In this document: positions 34,501-49,500 of the stretch, in pieces | How positions within the stretch are numbered: the first letter of the stretch is position 1 | Layout: the number at the start of each line of letters is the position of its first letter | Assembly: GCA_002633005.1 (NCBI GenBank) | Contig: NMRA01000445.1 | Span: forward strand, 192,402 to 254,401 | Origin: Phoronis australis | Taxonomy: Eukaryota > Phoronida > Phoronidae | Direction of reading: 5' to 3' | DNA: 62,000 nt | Made by a program: the position numbers and the translations under genes | The notes under the pieces: model-generated | The model's input: only the letters and a program-made list of their open reading frames with translations | Told to the model about the DNA's origin: nothing | The model's database searches: none

Positions 34501-37500
34501 TATGGCCATTTGCGAAGTATTTTCCGACATTGACAATTGATCCTGTCTAGTGAATAATTATGCAATTTTTAAAGCAAGAAAAAATAAAGATCTGTAAAGA
34601 AAATTATCTTATTTCCGAATCAAACAGGTTCTGAGGGGAAAAGGTTTGAAACAAGAAGTCAAACGCATACCGCATGCAACCAAAACTTAGTAATGGGAGC
34701 AGCGTAGAACTCATAGACCTTTTTGCCGATCTTGAGAGGACTACTCTTCTTGTGAGCCGACAGGGTGGTGTTGAAACTGGTGCTAGACGCCAGGCCAGCG
34801 GCGCCACTCTCTTGTGGGTGATAAGAAAACGAGCGCGAGTACGACACTTCCGGGTTGTCAAAGTACTCCTGAAACAATGACATGACTAATATAATAATGT
34901 TGATAATGACAACCAAACTGGAATCTCCATGATAAATAAAATAACATCAATTGTACAGTAATAAAAAACAATAATTATAATTAGTAAAAATATTTATAAT
35001 TAAAATTATATTATTTATTCATATTGGGCAAGATCCCACTAAAAAGTAACAATTTGAAAATAAAAAAGAGGAAACTTTACAAATAGGCGACCAAACAATA
35101 ATGATCACAAAATGTACTTAAGAGAGAAAAAGAGTCATAGTGCTGAAAGAAACCAACAAGCAGAGTTTGATTTATACAATTTCGTGATGGAATGGAAGTC
35201 ACTTAAAGAGTAATCACACAAAGAAAGCAATGAGTGACCACATGATCTTAAGAGTTCAGAACCGTGTTAGTGTATGTGGCCTACTGAGAAATAGTTCTTT
35301 GTGAATGAAGCCGGGCACATCATGAATAAAGCATGAAGTTGCAAAGGTTTGTTACCAGTGCAGGGCTCTTGAGAGGAGAGAGGCGACATCTCATACATAC
35401 AGTGAGAGCAAGCAGTAGAACTCAGTATTATTGCACACTGCCCACCTACTATCGTTTACCTTTGTGCTGTAACTTTGTTGATGACCTTGACCTTAGCAAG
35501 ATGGTCATATGTCAAACATAAACGATATACCAATTGTAAAATAAATTTGAGTTAAGTGTGGGCATTGTGTAATTTGCAACAAACTGTAATGAGGCCAGTC
35601 ATAAGGTTATCCCAAAACTGCCGAATTCCAGCAAGATGAAATTTTTATCTTAGAAAGAAAAAATAGCAATACGAACAAACCAAAATCACCCCAAAACCAC
35701 CCTACTGTTTTAAAAATCCATCAGTTGTGTTAGAACACACCCAAACTTGTTTGGGAAATGTTCATTCTTTGAAAAGTTTTTATGTTAAGACTTGCAATTA
35801 ACTGTAACAGCAAACTGATGCCGAATTTCAAATTGTCGTAATTGCCTTGAAAATGACCTATCTCCCAAATGTTCAAATTTGTTGCACATTATAATTTCAA
35901 AACTCAGCGCAAGCAAGCCAAACTCATCTGGGTGAAAATTAATCTTGTTGCTGTGAAAAGTCAAAACTGGTTGGGAAGAACACCGAATCTCAAGGTTAGG
36001 AATGACCTATGGCAGAAGAGAGGAAACTTTCCAGGTGATGTATTGTTCCACAAGTAAATAGGCTTGTGAGATAGAATTACTTCTGTTTTGTTGTAAAATT
36101 TAACTGAAATCAATATTTTTGCATGAATTAAGTCAAAATAATGATGAAAAAGAGATAAAAAAGAGGAAACTGGATATCAAAACAACAAGAAATTGAAGCC
36201 AAATAAGAGGAAATCCTCTTAAAAGAGGAAAACCCTGGAGTCTAGAAAAGCAATTCTACCACCGTCACCAACATATTGAAGCTGAATCCTACTTCGCTCA
36301 TTTAGTGTGACACCATTTTGACGTTGTGGACGCAGTCAAATAAAATTAAAATGCCAATATTAAAAGCAATGACAATAATTAGGCCACATTTACGTAGCCC
36401 TGTAAGTTACTAAGCATTGTTCCATGGTTACGGACCAGGTCAATTCCAATCCTTCTGAGGTTTCCGGGAGTATACAAAGGGTGCAACCGTTGTCGGGCAA
36501 CACTGATTAACTCTAACACATAATGTTGTAAAAAGTTGAAGTGCTAAATTGCCCCCAGTGCTAATCTGAATCGGAAAAAATACAAGCCGGGCAAAATTTT
36601 TGAAAATGTAATCAGACTGGTCATTTCTCTTTCAATTTGAGGGTCCAAATCACGTCATGATAGTGGCTAGTACATCAACACTAAACATTCGAATATCAAT
36701 GTTTATGTCATATAAGCACAGTGTGAAGAAATTCTAGTGATTTTAAGATGTCTTTCATAAACAAATATATTTGGTTGATCATAATTTACTAAAAATGATT
36801 TTTATATGAAATCAATTCATATCAACAATTCTCAATTCATGTGACTAAATGGCGAGATTATATTATTTTTTTGATTATTCGTAATAACTGTAATGATTCT
36901 ACACCTAATTAGCAAACGATACAGCTGACAAGTGAAATTCTTTAGCGTCACATTTCTTCAAAAAATAAACCTTAAGAATAGTTCAGTCTATTTCAAGGAT
37001 AGCTTGTTCAGTGTAAACATCATAAAATAGCATTTGGTAACGTTTCCACTATTTACAGGAAAAAAGAAAAATGACAATTTCGGCAATTATCTTTGTGCAA
37101 AATAGGTGGAGAATTTTCATGATAGGTCATGAATAATAATTAATATTGATTTCCTTTCACTGAGCAATGATAAATGACCAAAAGAGGCTTTCCATGAATG
37201 GTGAACAGACTGTTAATTATTTACAATCAGCCGGATACAAATTCATATCAACAAAAACGTTAGTGTGAGCAGTCATGAACAAATAAATATGTTGAACAGC
37301 GTTGTAAGTTCAAAATGCCAAAAAAATTCAACCAAGTACAAGATTTGTACAAAAATGTTATGACCACAACCAGAACTTTGAACAGATATCCATGCGAGAA
37401 ACCCTGATAAATAAATAGTAACTTGCTAATGAACTTCAACACATGGCGCCCTTCGGAACTCCATGCAAATCAACAACTTGTTTGCCAGCAAGACTTCCTT

Positions 37501-40500
37501 CACATTATTATTATTCAAATAATAAAGTCAGCGTCAGCGACGAACAGAAAGCGAGATGAGTACACATTTTTATTGGCCAACAAAGACAACCACCACTAGT
37601 GCCCCCTGTAGGCTCACCATGAGGTAATGCAGGTGGTCAGACACCTGCAGACTGTAGGCAGCATGGGGCGGCTGAAACACAGTAGATGCAGTGAGGGTGA
37701 GTGAAGCCCTTATCCAGTGTGTGTTTCATTGAGGCAAGAATCTCGCGAAAACTCAAAAACCCGCACGATTTTGTGAGATGTCGCAAAGCACATGATCACA
37801 TTGGCTTCCAAGATTCTTGTGTCTATGAAACTCCACCCAGCTAAAGGGTTCTAGGCAGCAAAAAGGCGCCATGTTTACACAATAGGTACAGAAAGTGCAC
37901 TGTCACCCTATGGGGGCAGTTAAGGAAATTGCACCACCATAGCTCAAACTCTTGCCACTTCTCTACAGGAAATTATATTAGGTGAAATTTTTGTAAAATG
38001 GAAAATCAATAGTTAAATACTATTTAATAGTAAACACATGGTTCACAGGTGTTGTGGCATGACCTTCAGACATTTAAAAGGTAAGTCTTTCTGAATTTTG
38101 TCAATATTGAACAAAAGCGTTGGCTCAAGTAAATAGGCCAACACAATATTATTCCACCTGACCTTTAACCTGACTGACCTATAACATATAACACACTTGA
38201 CCAATCATCTACATGACTTAAAATCTACACTAGCAAGTTTCGACATTATACTTGTTGCAGACCAAAACACAACCAACAGGCTGCCTGCAACCCAACCCTC
38301 AGTGACCTCTACCCCCTGTGCCCTTTGAACTATGACCCACCTCCATCTCCTCCTGATCAGCACAGTCTACCGAGTCTTCAGAGTCGGAGGAGTCCGTCTC
38401 TATCTCCTGATAGTGTTCCTCTACAGTCTGTGGCATCAGTTGTAACTCTTCTTTACTCTTGAACTCAAGAGCCAGGATGGTGGGAGGGAGGAGGATGCCT
38501 AGAATCACCTACAGGGGAGACAACGAAGAAATGTTATAGAAGCTCTTCTTTGATCTTGAACTCAAGAGCCAGGATGGTGGAAGGGAATAGAATGCCCAGA
38601 ATCACCAACATGAGAGACATAGAAGTTCTTCTTTACTACTGAACTCCTGGGCCAGGATGGTTGGAGGGGGAGGGGAGGATGCCTAGAATCATCAACAGGG
38701 GAGACAACTGCATGTTAGAGGACTTCTTTACTCTTGAACTGGAAGGGCCAGGATTGTGGGAGGGAGGGGGATACCCCAGAATCACCTACATGGGAGACAA
38801 TTTAATGTTAAAGTTCTTCTTTACTCTTGAACTGAAGGGCCGGGATGGTGGGAGGGAAGAGGATACTCAGAATCACCAACAGGAGAGACAATTACACATT
38901 ATAGAAGGCATAGCATGTGGGAGAGGCAACTGAGCATCGCACAGACGGACATCATAAGCGGAAATGAACTAAGCGTGTCATATTCAGGGGAGATTACTGT
39001 ATATCGTAGCTACATGTAACTGAAAATGAGAATCTAAGAACACGTGGTTACAGTTCATGATGAAATGGATACAAACTATGAAATAAGGCTCATAAACGGG
39101 ATGTTACCTAATTTGAACTTAATGTTCCAGAGGCAGACGCATGCAACAGGATTTCAATGTTGATACAACATGTTTGATTAGTTTCCACAAACTAGTGTAA
39201 CTGCCTTGAACAAGCTTTTCACTATATGACGTGTGTGGCTCAACCTTACAAACTCATCAGAAGGGAATGTATAGTTTCTAAAAGTCAAACATGAAGTAAC
39301 GATAAAGCCGAGAATTTAATTCAGATTGAGACACCAGCATACACCTTAACGGCCGTGTGAAGGGCTCTTTCGTGACCCATGATTTTTTTTTGTCATACGT
39401 GAACCTGAAACGGGCTTTTTTAAACCATGAACCAATATTTGAAGGTGACCGTGACTGTATTTTTAGGCAGCCGAGAATCTGAAAATTAGCCCAAATTTGT
39501 GAATGAAAACTGGGATTGGTGAGTTGGTTGCAACTGGCCCAAGAATTGTTGGCGCCCAGGTGGAGGAATTGATGGGGACAAGGAAAAGAACAAAAATCTG
39601 CTATGACCCATGAAACTTGACAAAACGTGGCAGTGAATTGCATGCCATTCACTCATGTATAATTTTAATAGCATCCCCCCCCCCCCCCCCCCCCCCCCCC
39701 NTCACCTTCCCCATGAGCAGTACACAACAGAGGCTTGAGGTCCATCATGGCAAATGTGTGTGTGCACGCGTGTGCAAGCCTGCGCGTTGAAAGACCAAAC
39801 ACAAAATGCAAGGACACCCAGTGAATGTTTTTACAAAGATTTCACCTTAAAAGTGGTGTGTTTCCTCATCCTTAGACCACCCAACCACATGTCAGACAGT
39901 AACATCTGACAACATGTGTGTGACAGGAAGTCCCGGTGTTGGGCGGAGACTGCCAGGCTTAGGCACGTCTGATTGGACCAGTGCATGAGTTCACAGGTCA
40001 ATAACTGCTCAGTGTAGTCATCATCTTGCTGGTAACAGACGTCCAGTAGCTCCAGCGCCTTCTGTTGGAACTCTCTGAAATTAAACCAAGTATTCAGAAC
40101 TGACAGGAAACATTCTTTTCACAGCAATACTCCAATGAGTTGTATAAATCATGTTGCTCTAACAATTGTAACAACTAGGCATCTCTAGAGTGGGTCACTC
40201 ACAGATGAACTGCTAAAAGACTAGATTTTCAGCAGTTTGTGATTAAGCCAGGCAGAAGTGAATTAAGCTTTGGCCCAAAGGTAACTGCATCTTTCACAGG
40301 TTGCCAGCATCTACACTCATCTGGCTTTAAATGATAATAATCAATACGAAATGTACAGCATTCACGAATGTCGATCACAAACTACATTCGCATAGTATTT
40401 GCAGACAGTAAGGAATCATGTCTTCAAATAATGAATGTCACAAATCAGATTAGTCATGAGGTAAACCTGCATAAGACATTGGCTCTAGAATCATGCAGTG

Positions 40501-43500
40501 TAATACAATGAGTGGGACATCAACGGCTGTTTCTTGAACAGACTTTTAGGTTTTTTCTTTTCACTTCAGCCAAAAGTTATAAATCTGACTGCAAATAACA
40601 AAAGCCTTTTTGCTTTTCGTATTACTTGAAACGCTTACTAGTTATCTCCATCTATTCAAGCAGACGATGTATTTCTGTCTTATGACTTCGAGTTACAGAC
40701 AGATTTTCCGATTTTCAGGCTATCCCATCCCTAAGGAGTGATTTTAAGACGAAAGTTGAAAGAAAAGAAAATAGACTCTTCAAGAAATTGTCCCCTGCTC
40801 TTCCAAAAATAAATCAGTCACAAAACACAATATCATAGAGCGCTTACAATGCATAAGACACCAAGTCTTCAATTATGTATGACAAAACACGATACTGCAG
40901 TGGACTTACAAAGCACAAGACACGAGGCCTTCAATTATACCTGACAAAACACAATACTGCAGTAGACATAAGACATTAAGTTTTCAATTAATGTCTGTGA
41001 CAAAACACACCTACTGTCCTTATAGTCTACTTACAATGCATAAGACATCAAGTCTTCAGACACATCAGCTGCCAGGTCATCATCTGCCGCCTCCCTAGCC
41101 ATTGCCTTATACAGACGACAGGCAACCAGAGCCTTAAATATCAAGACAAGTGTGAATAAAGGAGTCTTCAGTATGATAAAGATTGTAAATCTTACAATGT
41201 CATGAAAAACGAGAAAATTGTAACTTGCTATAGGGCAACATTCAATCAATGACCTCATCAGGCATTTCATGGTGGAGGACTGAGTAAACATTGTTTCTTC
41301 AGGCTCACATTGTGATTGTTACATTTTATGATGTAAGGGCTCATTTTCTGCAACAATTCCCACTCTCCTACGACACACACCAAATCTTTTATAATCAAAA
41401 GAAATTATAACACACATAACACGGTGGTTCTTCCTTCACTGCTGTACATCACTATTGAGAACTGATTATAAGTCCAAAAATGAAAGACAGGGGGCACTGG
41501 TTGCATACAAACTCCTTTTATGAAAAATGCGATTCAATTGACATATACAAATTAGAAGATATATTATCTAGTTCATCCCTCAAACAAAAGGATGACCCTT
41601 ACCTTAGACAGAGCTTCTTCTCCAAGCTTCCACATGAACAGCGCCATCTTTTGTCGCTTCATCAACACCGCCCACACCATAAGGTCATGAAATGGCAGTG
41701 GAAACTCAAACACAGGGTCAGTGACAACACCATTGCTATTAGGAGCGAACGAGACGTCGGTAGCCATGGTGGTGAGGTTGACGCCCTGGTGGACAGGAAA
41801 TGCACCAATCAGAACCGATATCACAGTGAACAGGAAGCATCAGCCTTCCTCTATGAAATTGATCAGCGCCACCTAGTGTTGCAACAATGGATTCTGCACC
41901 ACTTATCATAATTCTATTTAAAGCTGCATTCTGATTGGTTTAAATGGCTTAAAAAAAAAGAAAACTGAATTAAGCCTTCTACTCTCATCAAACTTTATAG
42001 ATTTTTAGGCTAGTAACATGCAGCTTTCCGTCTTGAAGTAAACACTAACATCTAAATCCTTTCAAAAGAATTTGGCTTGTCATAAACTGTCAGATGTATT
42101 CTTCGTTGGCTTCCTTCTCTCCATAAAAGTGTATTAAGTGTAAAAAAAATTAGAAACGCCGAGGTCTAACCAATGCATTAAGAACAATAGAGTTTCATCC
42201 CAAAACAGTATTGAAAACATAGTACTCAGTATTTATTTTTCGTAAACACTGCGTAAAATTACTCAATTAAACATTTCAAAATTCATTACTTGCCTGGTTT
42301 TTACGCTCAATTTGTAGCACAGCACACTTTCTGACACTAGAGTGTAACTAATCTTGATCATTGTCAGTTTCTATCTTATACAAAACGTACAGTAAGACAT
42401 GCATGTACGTTTACCTTCTTTGTATAATAGAGAGCGCGGAACCGTCGGCGACAGTAGTTCGCCCTGAAGGCTCCGCCCATCAGCTGCTCGATGACCAATC
42501 CGATGTCGACCAGCGTGTACTGGTAGCTGTGAGGCATATTCTGGCGTACATCTCGCACTAAGTAACGTAACGTGTTGGACGGGCCAGATTTCTGAACAAA
42601 ATAAAGCACCACTTAACCTCAGAGGAATGAAGCACCATCAGATGCCCAATGTGTATAGGCAGTGGGCAACTTCTTGAAGTATTATGAATGAGCAAGGCGT
42701 TATTCTACTAGTATGTCAAGTACACAGTGGTCATGAAACATACATTAGTTACTTTAAACCTGCGTTCAGTCAAAGAGAGGAAGTTTTAACGCAGACAACT
42801 GACTGCTTCTAAATAGTTAAGGAAAGAAATCGCAGAACATAATTGCCATAAACAGACTTGGCACATAACCCAACACTTCTTTCCAACCCCACGAAACACC
42901 ACTAGTTTGAGTAAGGAAGTTGAGACAAATCTTGTAACTGTCAGTGGTCTCGAGTCCAGTGTTTTGACAGACAGCGGGTTGACAGCTGCTTTAGAAAAAC
43001 CATGCACTAGTTTTCAACTATTTTTAACTCAAGGGCACTATTTACTCACCGTATTATACAGTTCCTCCAGACGGCTGATAGTCAGGAAGTTCACCATGCT
43101 CACACCATTATCCATGAGGAGTTTGACGAAGTCAACGCGGTCGTTGACCAGGGCGTCCATCATAGCCATTTCCAGTGTTTGTTTCTGACGAGGAAAATGG
43201 CAGACGGATCAGATGTGCGTGTTATTAATTCAACAACATGTGAGACTTAGCATTGATTTTCACTTTAATTTTAACACAGAATTCAAATTGGTCTTGTGAG
43301 AATTTCATGCAGGGTAAACTCGTCAGTACACAAAAAACACAAAAATTAACATAAACTGGAAATTAGCATGTTTTCTAGTAAAGAATACTTGCAACCAATT
43401 GTTGGCACGAAAAAGAACACAGCACCAATCAAAAACAGACGATCACAAACCACTCCAAATAATACACATTTACTGACAACCTTGAGACGCAATAAAGAAA

Positions 43501-46500
43501 ACCATGACTCACGGGCCATTCTAGTCCATAGACAAAGATGTGACTGCGGGCTATGTCCACTCGGTCCCAGGTCAGGGCCAGACTCAACTGGTCCGCAGGG
43601 CTGGCATTCTGACCCTTTAGTAACGCTGTCAATATGGCCAGGTCAATGTCTTTGACTCCGCCCTCACCCATGCGAAAAATGGTGATCTGGGTGCAAGAAG
43701 AGCAAAATAAACGAAGGGGCGGGATCAAATGGCTATTGACAGACAAATGATAATAATAAATGGGTGAATAAATTTCTTGCACAATAAGCAAGATCCTGCA
43801 AGACTGGGCAAAATCATGTGAGCGAAAGGCCAGCGTTTTGTGGGTATGCTCAGGAGCTTTTTAGCCTATCTTATCAAAATGGCTGCCACTGATTGATAGG
43901 TGAGATTGGAGTGGTACATTTTGGAGTGATGCATTTTGGGATTGAAACTTTTTCACAAGGAGTGCAAGCTTATGCCTCACGGTTTACAGACCGCTGCCCT
44001 GTACTCACCAATTCTTTTTTCTTAACACACAACATGAGCTCAAGAAATAGTTTTTCTGCTTGTTCCTGCGAGTACTGGAATGTCTTCTCTATCGTCACCA
44101 CAAGCTGGTCATGAAGGCTATCAGGCATGGTACTGAAACGAATAGAACCAGTCACCTTTCGATTCTTCTCTTAAAAGGACCCAAATCCCCAAATCGGTGA
44201 TCATTTCACATTTATTCTGCCCCTTGCTACAGTACAACTAGTATTACTCCCTAATGGTTGAAAGTATCAGTTAGCTAAAAACACTTCTACACTGTGTCAC
44301 ATAATGGATTCAGTGATAAAGTGTGCGGTCTTTCCCCACGACCATCCCAACACATATCCAAAGGGTTAGTAACACCTTGAAAGTTGGCGTGGATCACAAA
44401 GGATTATATTGACTGAAGTGTCCGTTTAAGGAATTTTGGTGTAATGTTGCATAAGGTGTACAAGCCTTTACCGAAAGGCCCGAAGCTTCACAAAGAACAC
44501 TACTCACAAGTAAGCACCACCACAACTAACATAAAACCAAATATTTTAGAACCCATCAATTTAACAGACAGTAAAATCATTTTGTCCAGCCTAGAGTGGT
44601 AGAGACTATACATCAGCAAAAGCCAAAGTCCCACAAAATGTGGACAGCCATACTTATCGGTGCACAAATCATTACCAAAATGAAAACTTCACAAGCTAAC
44701 TGTTGGTGTGTACTATAAATCAAGACAAAGGTGAATAGTGCTATTATTAGGACTCACCCATCGTCGAGCGCAAACTTGTGCGCAAAGGCCAACAGGTCGG
44801 CAGCCCGTCCTGACCCATCGCAAACCACAACTGGCACAGGTGGTGTGTCTGTTACGTACTGCAGGACTGTGCGAATGGTGTTAGTACCACCCTCAAGGAC
44901 GACACAGACCAGGGGCACGTGACCAGTCTTGGTGTCGGGGTGCCCTACAAATGAGTAATCAATAAGCTATTAAATAGCTACTGTTCATATATGCCATGAA
45001 TTTTTCACAGGCTTCCTAGAATTTTCATTTTCCCATGAATCCTTTTCCCACAAAAATGGAGTGAGTTTACTGTTATCATAACTTTGCTAAATGATTGTTG
45101 CCAAACATAATGGAATGCATGGACATAACAGAGTAAACAAGTTTCTAAGTTATCCTATGAAAATTTCCATGAGTTTTCCCTGATAAGGGACAAAGCTGAG
45201 CAAATTAATGCTAAAAATTTCAACTCACTTGACGACAACTTCTGCTGCGAGATGAATTTCTCCAACTTCTTGCGAAGCTCAATCTCACCACCGTACTTGC
45301 CGATAGTTCCATTGTCCGCCAACAGGAAGTGCGAGTGGTAGCAACTCAGGACGGCACTGTGACTTTTGGGCGGCAAAATGGCGTGACAGGGCCGTACCTC
45401 CTATAGACCAGGTACATAATAAATGAAATGGATTTTAACAGTTTTGAAAGAAGTGGCAAGTTCAAGCGGTTACGAGCTTGCCTTCAATCACAAAAACTTT
45501 TGATTTGGACAAATTATCGTTATGAAACTGGTCTCAAATTGTTCGTTGGTGAAATTGAAGTTGATAACTCGTAGTGTGGTCATGACTTTAGACTTACATC
45601 CCTTCCGATCAATTCCTCTCGGCCATGCACAATCCCCCAGGGGGCGATACCGATAGAGACGATTGTGTTCTTTGCTTTAGCAGACCGTTCACCTAATGCC
45701 TCACCAACATGTCTGGTCACTCCTAAGCAGGAAAGAAAATTTTCAACAATTGCAAGGTACTTTTCGGTCAGTCTTAGCCTCAAAACAAAGGCTGTGTCAA
45801 CAAATAAACGTAATTCTAGAAAAAAGACCGGAAAACTTGGAAAAAGTCATGATTGTGCCAATCTGTCTAATAGTTGTCAGGTGACCTGTTTTCAGGTTAA
45901 ATGGTAACTTTTTGAAATTTACTCTAACCACAAAGCATTCTGTTCGCTGACTGCTAAAAAATTAATATATTGCAAAACTTAAATTAGCCTGAAACTTCAA
46001 TGAATTATTTTTTGGTGTAAAGAACAGTTGATACACGACTCGGATGTATAGCAGGGTTTAAACATTAAGTGTCAAAACATAGCAAATAATAGTTGTCATT
46101 TTCAAAAAATACAGCGGAGAGCATTTGGCAAAGATATGATGTGAGAAAGAGCATCTAAATAATTTATGCGTTTAAAAAAAATAAGTAATTGCAGGTGGTC
46201 TGGTACACATTCCGCACACACCGCTCAGGTGAGCCCATTGCACTGCTCACCTGGAACCATTTTTATGCTTTACTAATGAATAATTAAAACCGAGCTGAGG
46301 AGCTAGAGTCCCGAATCAAAAGGCCTAGCAGTGTGCCCCAGAAGGACTCCAACCTCCGACCTAGAGTAAAGAAACTGTACACTCATCCCACTAGGCCACA
46401 CACACACTACCTCTTCTAAAAATAAACTAGAGAACATTTGGCAGTTATGATGTGAGAAGGCATCTGAATTCAACACGAATCATTCCGAGTTTCGCTCCGT

Positions 46501-49500
46501 ACCCGTATTAGTTCCGTTTGTGATCACCCAAGCGCTAGTGGTGGCTGCCGCTTTGAGAAAGCCCTTTCGGAACACGCGCTTCAACTTGGGCTGGAGGTCA
46601 AAGTTCGAGATACCGCCGTGGACGGAGATGAGCAGCTTGGGAAGTTCCAGCTTCCACCTCTTGGTGAACAGCGAAAGGATGTTCTCCGGCAGAGTGTCGT
46701 GCGACAAGCGTATGTACTGTGCACAGAAGCAAGAGAGTTACGTGAACAGTGTGGTGACAGGAAGAGTTAAATAAATCATGGTGTTCTGGTGCATAATGAA
46801 ATCAAGCAACTACACAGGGGTCAGTACAAGGCAAGCATCTTGCGAAAATGCAAAATCACGGATCCCGCTTAATGTCACGCCCTCGGTTTCAACCTTAAAT
46901 GTCATAAGTGGGGAATTCCATTAAGCAGGTTTTGACTTGGCGCCAATCGTAACAACTCTAACAAGCTTATCACAGGTGGAGAGTTTGAGAGGAAAATAGC
47001 TACACAGTACGAAACCAAAGCGATGAGTTCCCATCTGGCAAGTGAACTGAAGATGACTTGAACTGTTTTTAGATTGAGAAGCAATGGTAAGCAAAATGTC
47101 TGATAGTTGAGTTAAAATTAAGTTTTGCAGACTTTTTAATAACATTATCTGGGAATATGACAATAAATCATCACATTACGGGGTTATTTTACAAGGTTTT
47201 CATAGCAAATGATCATATTTTTGACATTTCAGGACAATAAACAGGATAATCCATTATCCAGTAAAGCTTTAAGTCGACTCCACTGTTTCACCAAACATCA
47301 CAAAGGAAGCAAGTGAATATATTAGCTTTTCTCGCTAGTGTCATAGGTGTACAGAACTCTGGCCAGTTCACAAAATATTTGTCAAAACAGCAGTGTCCAG
47401 CCGTCTAAAAGCGGGGAACGGATTCAAACGACTGATGTATGCACCGCCCTAGTGAGTGAATAGCCACCCCTCATAACCCTTTCGACACACGTCCATTCCC
47501 CGTGGCTGCCCATTTGGCGATATATTGACTTAATAAACTGTACTGCAGATACCTTGAGAAGCAGAGAAGTGGATCTGCTGTAGGCATATACTGCTGTAGG
47601 CATATACTGCTGTAGGCATATACTGCTTTGTCCATACACTTGCTGCACCACAAAAATAAAGCAAAACATTACTGAGATCAGAACGCGTCTTGTGATGGCC
47701 AGCATCCACATCGGCCAATTCATTTTTTAAGATTTAAAGATTTCTTACAGACATCCATAATTTCCTGTCCATCTACTTGCACAAGCTCAACAATTGTTTA
47801 CCTCAGTCAGAGATTATTACCATTAAGTGACATCGCGTGTTCAAGTTGATTTTCCCATAACAGTGCCATATTGCAAATACTGACAATCAAGTAATCCGAC
47901 CCGTACCTGAGCCTTCAGGGGGTGCGTGACTTGAAATTCCAGGGTGCCAAACGCATCCGTCGGCTGGAGAGCAGTGTGTTTGTGTACCTGCCATTTCTCC
48001 GTGACGCCGTTGTCGGCCATACTGACCACGTTACCATGGCGACTCACCGATCGGCCACAGTGACACCTGACAACAAAAAAGAGATTACCAAGATTGACAA
48101 CAATATTTTAAAAATCTTTTTACTTTCCATTTTCAACCCATCAAAAATTTCTGAATCTTGGATGATTGAAAAATTCAAATTCACACCCTAAAATATCGCA
48201 TAATAATTTTGTGATCTTCTCACTGCTATTTTTGTGAAAATATTTCCTATTAAAAAATATAATATTTTCAAAAAGCATATACTGCCAGCAAACTTGTGAT
48301 TGGACTACTTTTATTACTGGCAATACTCAGGGAATCTTACCTCAAATAGTCAATTTACACTCAAAGCAACGAGATATCTGCCATCAATCTCCCAACAACA
48401 ACCTATCATTAATAAGTCTTCATTTTTGATGACAGGTATTTCCGTTGCTCAAAAGAAAATCGCAAACCCAAGACAAAGTTCACTTCACGATAGACTAGTA
48501 TAAATTGCAAAATTTCATGTGAATCGACCCATGAGAGAAATCGATGTTCAAAATTGCCAAGAGGGTCGAAAATCAAAAGGCTTAAAATGACCCATAACGT
48601 CTATAGCCAGGTAATAGACAAACAACACAAGAATACTTGGCGCTTAACTAATGCGACGAAAGAAATTATGAGGCTCATACAAAGATATACAACAAGTGGA
48701 TATTGTATTTTTAAAAAAAATCCAGAAAAATTGACCAATACCATCCTACACAACTCGCAAGAATTTCCTACTGTGCTTCAAAACGAAGTGATGTGTTCCA
48801 GCTACAAATGATTCTGGATGTTTGGAACACCCGCGCTTTCATGCATGCAAAGGCATTGTAATCTAAACAATACACAACAATAAGTTTTTGCAGTGCCACC
48901 ACAGTGTGCAAGTAAGGAATGTACTTCAACAAACACATATTCCCAAGTTAACCAGTTGGAAAATGGGCTTTGAAATCTGTACTTTTATTGCTTGTAAACA
49001 ATAAGACAGATACTGTTGTCTACTGTGGCGTCTCCTCTAAGTAACTTGAAGGTTAAACATTTTCTAATACAAGGAGCATGATTTTCTCAACCAAATTTTG
49101 ATAAACTGATGATACGTTAGCTAAAGGTGAATTATTCCACTGAAAAATATAAATCAATACCCACATCCTGGATTCAACTCTCCTCTTTTAAAAAGATAGA
49201 AAAACACATTGGCCTAATTTTAAAACGCAAGGTCACGAACACACTTCTGAGCCGAGTCAGAAAAGATAAAAAATGATTTATCATGACTCATCATGATTTC
49301 AGATGAAAAATGAGGAAACTGGAAATCAAATAAGAGGAAATCGGAACCAAAAAAGAGAAAATCCTCTTAAAAGAGGGAAATTACAAGCTCTGGGCTCATT
49401 ATATTGCAGCAATAATTTAAAGCTTTATTGGAGTTAGAATAGCAAGTAGCAAATCAATCACAATGCAAAGCCATGTGCAATTGTAGTGCAAGTATTCCAC

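Noticed and set aside
46331-46402. A functional tRNA gene
   Set aside because: The B-box is off consensus, the anticodon arm is poorly formed and the head continues into a SINE body, so it is tRNA-derived rather than a tRNA.
47424-47723. 99-codon minus-strand frame with repeated Tyr-Met-Pro-Thr-Ala
   Set aside because: The repeated peptide comes from a 17-base intronic triplet repeat read in shifting phases.
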